Assembly: GCA_023405565.1 (NCBI GenBank)
Contig: JAEXXW010000163.1
Span: 1 to 6,024 of the forward strand
From: Pseudomonadota bacterium
Lineage (GTDB): Bacteria > Pseudomonadota > Alphaproteobacteria > Rhizobiales > Xanthobacteraceae
Direction: 5' to 3'
Length of the DNA: 6,024 bases
The notes beneath the pieces are model-generated. The model saw nothing but the letters and a program-made list of their open reading frames with translations. It did not search any database and had not been told where the DNA came from. Positions 1 to 5,383 of the stretch are shown here, in pieces. The first letter of the stretch is position 1. Every line of letters begins with the position of its first letter. Both the position numbers and the translations under genes were made by a program.

Positions 1-639
1 GACTAGTACCATTCCCGGTACGCTAGCCAAGGCGATGCCTGTTGCTGAATGAACGACCATGCCCCGTGATTCGGCGGTGCGATCGGTCGGAATAGCGTTC
101 GGCGTTTCGACGAGTTCAAGCCGGGCCCGCGCCGCGAGGTCCGAAGAGACGTCGTTGAGATCTGCATTCTGGAAAATGTCGATTGCAGTCGTTGGTGTTC
201 CTGCGCGCGCAGTTTCGATCACGCGCCAGTTGGTCTTGATTCGATCTTTCGGGATCGACGGTGCGGAGGCTAGTATTCGTCCGTCGCGGCCCACGATGTA
301 CAGAAAATCGAGATGCAACGTGTCTCGGTTCTCTTCAAGCAGCTTGTTCAGGCCCGGCCTGTCATTCTTGCGGAGAACGTCCTGAAGCTGGGCAGACTGC
401 CCGAGGGATTTTATATGCTCGCCGGTGTATTCCAGTATTCGGGCAAGATACTGATGCGCAATCGTCAGGTCGCCATTGACCTTCGAAATCAGCATCCCGT
501 TGAGGCGCTCATTCCAACGATAGATGGTGACGCCGAGAAGGAGCGGAAGAATAACCAGCATCGGGAGCAGCGAGATTGCCAAGAGGCGGAAACGGACAGA
601 ACGCCCGCCGAACACCGAGCCTCTGGTCAGACTAGCCAT
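1..639 (-). CDS. Sensor histidine kinase, N-terminal part (cut by left window edge)
   Basis: Reading the minus strand from the ATG at 639 gives 213 codons without a stop, running off the window. Residues 1-18 are basic and cytoplasmic (VRFR just before the membrane). Residues 19-40 form a strong membrane helix (LLAISLLPMLVILPLLLGVTIY). The rest looks like an extracytoplasmic sensor module of the Cache type, with a helical stretch (about 50-95) and the strand DFLYIVGRDGRILAS typical of Cache/PAS-like folds. The kinase core (H-box, ATPase) would lie beyond the left edge, so kinase identity is inferred from this architecture and from the partner: the start overlaps the stop of an NtrC-type regulator by 8 nt (ATGGCTAG). 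An in-frame ATG at 651 (20-nt overlap) and a GTG at 615 preceded by AGAGG are alternative starts; no candidate has a strong ribosome site, so coupled translation is likely. The ligand is unknown; a small organic acid fits the Cache type. Confidence 0.8.
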   Translation of the reverse strand, partial: MASLTRGSVFGGRSVRFRLLAISLLPMLVILPLLLGVTIYRWNERLNGMLISKVNGDLTIAHQYLARILEYTGEHIKSLGQSAQLQDVLRKNDRPGLNKLLEENRDTLHLDFLYIVGRDGRILASAPSIPKDRIKTNWRVIETARAGTPTTAIDIFQNADLNDVSSDLAARARLELVETPNAIPTDRTAESRGMVVHSATGIALASVPGMVLV

Positions 640-2023
640 TCCAGAGGGCATATTTGCGGTCGATGGTCTTGCGCGAAATGCCAAGCCGGCGAGCGGCTTC
701 GTCTCTGTTGCCGCCCGTCTCTTTCAAGACGGCCAGGATGTGCCGGCGCTCAAGCTCGGCCAGGCTGTCCGGCGAACTGGCCGCAGTGTTGATTGGTTGT
801 CCGCCGAGATCGTCGGGGAATGAACCGAGGATCAAGGTCCGTTCGATCAGGTTACGCAACTCACGCACGTTTCCCGGCCAGTCATAACGCGCCAGCGCCG
901 CACGCACATGATCGTCGATCGTGACTTGCGGCATGCCGAGTTGCTGAGACAACTTTTTCATGAAGAGGCCGGCGAGGTCCTGGACGTCGTCCTCGCGATC
1001 CTTGAGTGGCGGCAGGTGGATTTGCATCACGTTGATGCGGAAATAGAGGTCGGCCCGGAAACGTCCGCGTTCGACCTCTTTTTCCAGTTCTGCATTGGTG
1101 GCAAAGACGAAGCGCAGATCGACTGGAACCTCACGCTCGGAGCCGACGGGCCTTACGCGGCGATCTTCAAGGACACGCAGAAGCTTGCTTTGCATCGAGA
1201 TCGGCAATTCACCGATCTCGTCCAGAAACAGCGTGCCATCCTGCGCGTGCGTAAACAGTCCTTCGCGGCGGCCCTTTGCGCCAGTGAACGCGCCTTCTAG
1301 GTGACCGAAGAATTCCGACTCCATGATCTCCGGTGGGATCGCAGCGCAGTTCACGGGGACGAACGGCTTATCCGAACGATCGGAAAGAGAGTGCAGCGTT
1401 CGTGCGGCGACCTCCTTTCCAGTGCCCGACTGGCCGGTGAGCAGAACGGTGGTCGGTAGCGGTGCGACGCGGGCCAAGGCCTCGCGCACTTTCTGGATGG
1501 CGGCTGATTCACCGACCAGTCTGTCCCTTAGCAGAATATGGTCCGATGTCGCACGAAGTTCGTACCGGAGCACGTAGTTTTCCCGCTGGAGCCGGGTGCG
1601 ATGCAGGCATCGAGCGACGGCGTTGAGGATCTGATTGGAGCGGAAGGGTTTGAGCACAAAATCGACTGCTCCGGCCTGCAGCGCGCGAATCGCGGTCTCA
1701 AGGTCGGCATAGGCCGTCATCAGGATGGCATCCGCAAAGAAACCAACCGAGCGCTGTTCGGCGAGCCAGTCGACGCCGCTCTGGCCGGGCATCACGTTGT
1801 CGAGGATGACGACGTCAAAATAGCTTGCGTCCATTTTCACGGACGCTTCTTCAGTATTCGACGCTTCCTCGATACGCTTGCAGCGTGGGCCAAGCGTCCG
1901 AAGCAGGAAATTGCGCATACCCGGCTCGTCGTCGATTACCAAGATCGACGCCTGCGCCAGCCACGGTCCGAATTCTGGATCACTGGACGTATTGCTCAAA
2001 TTGCGCGCCGCTTCCCCCCGCAC
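632..2023 (-). CDS. NtrC-family sigma-54-dependent response regulator
   Basis: Transcription activator that, once phosphorylated by its kinase, remodels sigma-54 RNA polymerase using ATP. Residue numbers here count from the upstream ATG at 2089; subtract 22 for the preferred start. The receiver domain (about 48-162) has the acidic pair D53/D54, phospho-acceptor D97 (VILDNVMPG), T125 and K147 (LKPF). The AAA+ domain (about 190-425) has Walker A GQSGTGKE (219-226), the sigma-54 contact loop GAFTGA (266-271), Walker B TLFLDE (286-291), arginine-finger region FRADLYFR (344-351) and sensor II WPGNVRELRN (404-413). A Fis-type helix-turn-helix closes the protein (about 459-483, GGNRDEAARRLGISRKTIDRK). 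All functional residues are present. The GTG at 2023 is preferred because GGGAGG lies 5 nt upstream; the 22 residues added by the ATG at 2089 are arginine-rich, unlike a receiver, and lack a ribosome site. It is followed by, and overlaps, the sensor kinase gene. Its likely target is the divergent promoter at 2358-2374. Confidence 0.95.
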   Translation of the reverse strand: MRGEAARNLSNTSSDPEFGPWLAQASILVIDDEPGMRNFLLRTLGPRCKRIEEASNTEEASVKMDASYFDVVILDNVMPGQSGVDWLAEQRSVGFFADAILMTAYADLETAIRALQAGAVDFVLKPFRSNQILNAVARCLHRTRLQRENYVLRYELRATSDHILLRDRLVGESAAIQKVREALARVAPLPTTVLLTGQSGTGKEVAARTLHSLSDRSDKPFVPVNCAAIPPEIMESEFFGHLEGAFTGAKGRREGLFTHAQDGTLFLDEIGELPISMQSKLLRVLEDRRVRPVGSEREVPVDLRFVFATNAELEKEVERGRFRADLYFRINVMQIHLPPLKDREDDVQDLAGLFMKKLSQQLGMPQVTIDDHVRAALARYDWPGNVRELRNLIERTLILGSFPDDLGGQPINTAASSPDSLAELERRHILAVLKETGGNRDEAARRLGISRKTIDRKYALWNG

Positions 2024-2028
2024 GCGAT

Positions 2029-2034
2029 CCTCCC
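2029..2034 (-). promoter_or_regulatory. Ribosome binding site that decides the response-regulator start
   Basis: On the minus strand GGGAGG sits 5 nt before a GTG (2023-2021) in the regulator frame. This is much better than anything before the in-frame ATG at 2089, so translation probably begins at the GTG and leaves a leader with no receiver residues. Confidence 0.65.
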
Positions 2035-2214
2035 GGCCGTTGCTCCTGCGTCTGATGCGCGCGTTGCGGCCGTGAGTACTGTATCGCATTCGTCGAAATT
2101 GAAAACGATCTAATGCGAATGCCGACGGCGCCGATAGCCAAATTCAATCGGGGCGACGTTACGACGGACGTCTCCTGACTTTGAATAATTCCAGCCTGTT
2201 CGTTTCGGACCGCA

Positions 2215-2240
2215 TCGCGGATATCGCGAGCGAATTCGCG
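2215..2240. promoter_or_regulatory. Candidate upstream activator site (TCGCG/CGCGA repeats)
   Basis: TCGCG (2215-2219), CGCGA (2225-2229) and TCGCG (2236-2240) form two adjacent inverted repeats, with spacers of 5 and 6 nt. The second repeat contains the perfect 10-bp palindrome GCGAATTCGC (2230-2239). Relative to the predicted start at about 2385 this cluster is at about -170 to -145, the range in which NtrC-type activators usually bind their enhancers, and DNA looping could bring it to the promoter. That the adjacent regulator binds here is inference; GC-rich DNA also yields such repeats by chance. Confidence 0.35.
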
Positions 2241-2334
2241 GTGTGAGTGCGTGTTCTGGTGCTATGCGGTCGACATCTTGTCCTGCAGCGCCACCCAAAT
2301 TGTCCACTTTGACACGCTTGCAGCGCAACAACCC

Positions 2335-2360
2335 ATTGAGTTTTCTCAATCGGGCGATTG
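2335..2360. repeat. Two overlapping inverted repeats abutting the -24 element
   Basis: ATTGAG-TTTT-CTCAAT (2335-2350) is a perfect 6-bp inverted repeat with a 4-nt spacer. It shares bases with CAATCG-GG-CGATTG (2347-2360), another perfect 6-bp inverted repeat with a 2-nt spacer, whose right arm ends on the first G of the -24 GG. Both lie upstream of the predicted transcription start, so they would act as DNA sites rather than RNA hairpins of the rightward transcript. A protein bound here could compete with or help sigma-54 polymerase. The pairing is directly visible; the operator role is inferred. Confidence 0.4.
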
Positions 2361-2374
2361 GCACAAACGTTGCT
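2358..2374 (+). promoter_or_regulatory. Sigma-54 (-24/-12) promoter for the synthetase-transporter operon
   Basis: TTGGCACAAACGTTGCT matches the sigma-54 consensus YTGGCACGRNNNTTGCW at nearly all defined positions; the exception is A for G after GGCAC. The invariant GG (2360-2361) and GC (2372-2373) have the required 10-nt spacing. Taking the C of GC as -12, transcription would start at about 2385, leaving a leader of about 255 nt before the acyl-CoA synthetase. The site faces the right-hand operon, and the gene on the other side encodes a sigma-54 activator with an intact GAFTGA loop, which makes the match much less likely to be accidental. Confidence 0.85.
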
Positions 2375-2639
2375 GACTATCCCAATGACTGAAAGGGAGG
2401 GTTGCTCCGCAACGAAACGGATCGGCATTCAAGAAACGATCCGGCTTGCGGAGTGTGACCGAGATCGTGCGGGTAATGGCGATTGCCATATGCCTTGCGC
2501 CATCGCTCGTCTCGAACGCGCACGGATCGGTGCCGCGTCTTCGTGACATCCCGATTAGGGTTGGCGGTTTGTCGTGGTCGCGCACGTGCGCGTTCCGGCG
2601 GATCAAGGGGAGCGCGCAAGCGTCGGAGACACGAATGTG

Positions 2640-4559
2640 ATGACGACAGGTCAAGCCGATACGTTTCCAAAGTTGTTGCGTCAGCATGCAATCCAGCGCG
2701 GCGATCAGCCGGCGATCAGGGAAAAGAGACGCGGCATCTGGCGCACGATGACCTGGCGCGAGTTCGCCGACGAGGTACGCGCTATCGCTGCGGCGCTTAC
2801 GAAACGCGGTCTGACGCGAGGTGCCCGCGTGGGCATCCTGGGGGACAATCGGCCGCGTCTTTACACTGCGATAGCTGCAGCACAATGGCTCGGCGCCGTG
2901 CCAGTCCCACTCTATCAGGATGCGACCGCCGAGGAGCTGATAGATCCGATCCAGAAGGCCGAAATCACGCACGTGTTCGCGGAAAATCAGGAGCAGGTCG
3001 ACAAGCTGATCGAGATACTGCCGTGGTGTCCGACTTTGCGTTGCATCATTTTCGACAAAGACCGCGGTATGCGCCACTACCGGCAGCCGCAACTAGAGAG
3101 CTATGCCGATCTGCTTCAGCAGGGCACCAAGCTCGCGGAATCCAATCGAAGCTTGTTCGAGGAAGAGGCCACGCGCGGCACGGAGGAGGATATGGCCTTC
3201 GTATTCTTTACTGCAGGGACGATGGGGGCAGCGAAGGGTGTCGTTCTCACGCACCGGGCCTTGATCGATCGCGCCCGCTCGCTGGCTACGCTCGAAGGAC
3301 TGACCGACCGAGACGTGGCCATTGCCTATCTGCCGCCGGCCTGGCTCGGCCAAAGCCTGTTCAGCTATGCGGTGCCGATGGTTGTCGGCCACAGCGTTTG
3401 CTGCCCGGAATCGTCGGACACTCTGCTTGCGGATATGCGGGAGGTCGCGCCCACATGCTTCGTCGCGACACCGCGCGTACTGGAGGCGCTGCTCACCCAG
3501 ATTTCCATCCGGATGGAGGATTCGGGGCGCATCAATCAGGCACTGTATCGGCGCTGTATTGCGGCGGGTCGCCGTCTGGCCAGACGCAAGCGTGTATCGA
3601 CGCGCGGCGGCTTGACCTCGGCCGCGGGCGATTTTCTCATCCGGGGTCCGCTCCGCGACATCATTGGTCTGAGCCGCGTGCGGGTCGCTTTCGCGGCGGG
3701 CGACGTGGTTGCGCCGGATCTTGTTCTCTTTTTCCGCGCGCTCGGCATCAATCTGAAGCAGCTCTATGGCTCAACTGAAACCGGGTTCTTTGTGGCAACC
3801 GAACGCGGCCGGGCGATGCAGACCGACTCTGTCGGGCAGGTTGCCGATGGGGTCGAGCTGAAAGTCACGCCCAATCGTGAGGTTCTGGTTCGTTCGCCCG
3901 GCCTGTTCAAGGAGTATCTGGGAGACCCGCAAGCCACGTCCGACGCCTTGAGCCATGATGGATGGCTGCACACCGGAGACGCTGGCTACATAGGGGAAGA
4001 CGGACAGCTTCGGATCATCGATCGCGTCGGGAATATCGGCGCGCTGAGCGATGGTTCGGTATTTTCTCCCAAGAGGATCGAGAACAAATTGAAGTTCATT
4101 CCCTACGTCAGGGATGCGGTCGTTTTCGGCAATAGTCGCGATAAGGTTTGCGCGCTGATCGATATTGACGGTGCAGTAGTCGGCCGGTGGGCGGACAAGC
4201 GCCTTGTCTCCTATACCGGCCATGCCGATCTCGCATCACGCGACGAGGTCTACGACCTCGTCGCCGCCTCCATCGGAAAGCTGAATGGCGAGTTCGAGAA
4301 GGACCCTGAACTTGCGTCCTCGCAGATCCAGCGTTTCGTAATCCTTCAGAGCGAGCTGAACGCCGATGACGGTCTTTTGACCCGCACCGGCAAGCTTCGC
4401 CGCAGCATAGCGGCCGAAAGATTCCGCGCACTGATCGACGCGATGTATGCGGGGCAGTCGGACGTGAAGATCGAAGGCGGAGGCGAGGGTGACGCCGTTC
4501 ATCTGAAAATCCGCGACATTAAGGCCCCGGCCCGCAAGCAGGCCAGGAGGGCCGCATGA
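2640..4559 (+). CDS. Acyl-CoA synthetase (AMP-forming, ANL superfamily)
   Basis: A 639-residue enzyme expected to adenylate a carboxylic acid with ATP and transfer it to CoA in the cytoplasm. The AMP-binding domain spans about 8-460 and the C-terminal lid about 461-600. Visible motifs are the P-loop TAGTMGAAKG (191-200; consensus TSGTTGxPKG), QLYGSTETG (374-382), the fatty-acyl-synthetase-like signature DGWLHTGDAGY (440-450) with ribose-binding D447, IIDR (459-462), and lid lysine K585 in TRTGKLRR. The segment SDGSVFSPKRIENKLKF (470-486) is typical of the subgroup found beside Liv-type transporters. The P-loop has lost the usual S, T and P, and the hinge region reads DRVGN rather than DRxKD, so rate or substrate range may differ from relatives. 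The start is ATG 2640; GTG 2637 has slightly better spacing to GGAGA (2625-2629). The stop overlaps the next start (ATGA), so it is co-translated with the transporter. The acid substrate, probably aromatic or fatty, cannot be read from sequence. Confidence 0.9.
   Translation: MTTGQADTFPKLLRQHAIQRGDQPAIREKRRGIWRTMTWREFADEVRAIAAALTKRGLTRGARVGILGDNRPRLYTAIAAAQWLGAVPVPLYQDATAEELIDPIQKAEITHVFAENQEQVDKLIEILPWCPTLRCIIFDKDRGMRHYRQPQLESYADLLQQGTKLAESNRSLFEEEATRGTEEDMAFVFFTAGTMGAAKGVVLTHRALIDRARSLATLEGLTDRDVAIAYLPPAWLGQSLFSYAVPMVVGHSVCCPESSDTLLADMREVAPTCFVATPRVLEALLTQISIRMEDSGRINQALYRRCIAAGRRLARRKRVSTRGGLTSAAGDFLIRGPLRDIIGLSRVRVAFAAGDVVAPDLVLFFRALGINLKQLYGSTETGFFVATERGRAMQTDSVGQVADGVELKVTPNREVLVRSPGLFKEYLGDPQATSDALSHDGWLHTGDAGYIGEDGQLRIIDRVGNIGALSDGSVFSPKRIENKLKFIPYVRDAVVFGNSRDKVCALIDIDGAVVGRWADKRLVSYTGHADLASRDEVYDLVAASIGKLNGEFEKDPELASSQIQRFVILQSELNADDGLLTRTGKLRRSIAAERFRALIDAMYAGQSDVKIEGGGEGDAVHLKIRDIKAPARKQARRAA
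4545..4550 (+). promoter_or_regulatory. Strong ribosome binding site for the livG-type gene
   Basis: AGGAGG lies 5 nt before the ATG at 4556 and is embedded in the last codons of the synthetase gene. Together with the ATGA overlap it fixes the ATPase start and indicates tight translational coupling of enzyme and transporter. Confidence 0.85.
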
Positions 4560-5374
4560 ATATCGCTGTCAACTCGCTTGAACCCGTGCAGCGCGCCTTT
4601 CCGATCGGCGGGCCGATCCTCGAACTTCAATCGATATCGCTCCGTTTCGGCGGCGTGAAGGCGCTGACCGACATCAGCTTCAACGTGCTCGAACACGAAG
4701 TGCGCGCGATCATCGGCCCGAACGGTGCCGGCAAGAGTTCGATGCTGAATGTCATTAACGGCGTCTATGTGCCCCAGGAGGGCAGTGTCGTCTTCAAGGG
4801 CGAGCATCTCGAAGGCATCACGCCGACGCGCGCCGCCAAGCTCGGCATCGCACGGACGTTCCAGAACATCGCGCTGTTCAAGGGCATGTCCGTGCTCGAC
4901 AACATAATGGCAGGCCGCAACCTGCACATGCGCGCCAATTTCCTGGAAGTCGCGCTGCAGACCCCGCGGGCCCGTCGCGAGGAAAGCTCCAATCGTGAAG
5001 TCGCAGAAGAGATCATCGAGTTCCTCGAGATCGAGCACATCCGCAAGACGCCGGTCTCACGGCTTCCATACGGCCTGCAGAAACGCGTCGAACTCGGACG
5101 CGCGCTTGCTGCGCAACCGAAGATGCTGCTGCTCGACGAGCCAATGGCCGGCATGAATATCGAAGAGAAGCAGGACATGTGCCGCTTCATTCTCGACGTC
5201 AACGATCACTACGGCACGACCGTGGTTCTGATCGAGCACGACATGGGGGTCGTGATGGACATCTCCGATCGCGTCGTCGTGCTCGATTACGGCAAGAAAA
5301 TCGGTGACGGAACGCCGGCAGAGGTGCGGGCCAACCAGGACGTGATCGACGCCTATCTCGGCGTGGCGCATTGA
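4556..5374 (+). CDS. livG: Branched-chain-amino-acid-type ABC transporter ATPase (LivG family)
   Basis: A 272-residue ATP-binding subunit that powers a HAAT-family (Liv-type) importer at the cytoplasmic face of the membrane. The nucleotide-binding domain covers about 22-268 with Walker A GPNGAGKSS (54-62), Q-loop Q103 (RTFQNIALF), signature LPYGLQKR (170-177), Walker B MLLLDEP (190-196) and switch H228 (IEHDM). The signature LPYGL replaces canonical LSGGQ, and the D-loop reads AGMN rather than SAGLD. From memory, both variants recur in Liv ATPases that sit beside acyl-CoA synthetases, so they mark a subgroup rather than decay. The usual LivG helical insertion is present (about 112-160). The first about 20 residues are an unconserved lead-in. 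It is linked to the synthetase by ATGA and to the permease by a 9-nt gap. Despite the livG symbol, the cargo is more likely the synthetase's acid substrate than an amino acid; that part is inferred from context. Confidence 0.93.
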   Translation: MNIAVNSLEPVQRAFPIGGPILELQSISLRFGGVKALTDISFNVLEHEVRAIIGPNGAGKSSMLNVINGVYVPQEGSVVFKGEHLEGITPTRAAKLGIARTFQNIALFKGMSVLDNIMAGRNLHMRANFLEVALQTPRARREESSNREVAEEIIEFLEIEHIRKTPVSRLPYGLQKRVELGRALAAQPKMLLLDEPMAGMNIEEKQDMCRFILDVNDHYGTTVVLIEHDMGVVMDISDRVVVLDYGKKIGDGTPAEVRANQDVIDAYLGVAH

Positions 5375-5376
5375 GG
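5373..5376 (+). promoter_or_regulatory. Ribosome binding site for the livH-type gene
   Basis: GAGG overlaps the stop codon of the ATPase gene and lies 7 nt before the ATG at 5384. This supports that start and continued read-through from the upstream gene without a separate promoter. Confidence 0.7.
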
Positions 5377-5383
5377 ACAAGCG

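Larger units (their letters stand above)
2024..2639. other. Divergent intergenic control region without a convincing gene
   Basis: About 616 bp separate the regulator start (2023) from the synthetase start (2640). Open frames of 60-90 codons occur on both strands but encode arginine/cysteine-rich sequence without recognisable domains or good ribosome sites, so I treat the region as non-coding. It holds a rightward sigma-54 promoter (2358-2374), inverted-repeat half-sites upstream of it, and a predicted transcript leader of about 255 nt (about 2385-2639). I see no convincing sigma-70 promoter for the leftward regulator-kinase operon, although its promoter must lie here unless the operon is read from elsewhere. 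A TTGACA hexamer occurs at 2309-2314 on the plus strand but has no acceptable -10 partner. Confidence 0.75.

Noticed and set aside
313..792. 159-codon plus-strand open frame over the kinase/regulator junction
   Set aside because: Antisense to the kinase sensor domain and regulator helix-turn-helix, both of which read as real protein.
1538..2113. 191-codon plus-strand open frame opposite the response regulator
   Set aside because: Antisense to the receiver and linker of a motif-complete regulator; no domain or ribosome site.
2284..2326. Direct repeat TGCAGCGC (2284-2291 and 2319-2326)
   Set aside because: Only 8 bp and 35 bp apart in GC-rich DNA; no symmetry or third copy, so probably chance.
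2309..2337. TTGACA hexamer as a rightward sigma-70 promoter
   Set aside because: At 17 nt spacing the -10 would be CCCATT, too far from TATAAT to support a promoter.
2241..2357. IHF site between the candidate enhancer and the sigma-54 promoter
   Set aside because: IHF sites are common in this position, but no adequate WATCAANNNNTTR match was seen on either strand.
2346..3092. 248-codon minus-strand open frame spanning the promoter and synthetase start
   Set aside because: Antisense to conserved synthetase sequence and to the sigma-54 promoter; the translation is not protein-like.
2483..3778. Long 431-codon plus-strand open frame overlapping the synthetase gene
   Set aside because: Arginine/alanine-rich translation with no motif, out of frame with a clearly real AMP-binding enzyme; a GC-rich shadow.
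4499..5038. 179-codon minus-strand open frame opposite the LivG-type gene
   Set aside because: Mirror of the ATPase codons; the plus-strand frame has all ABC motifs.
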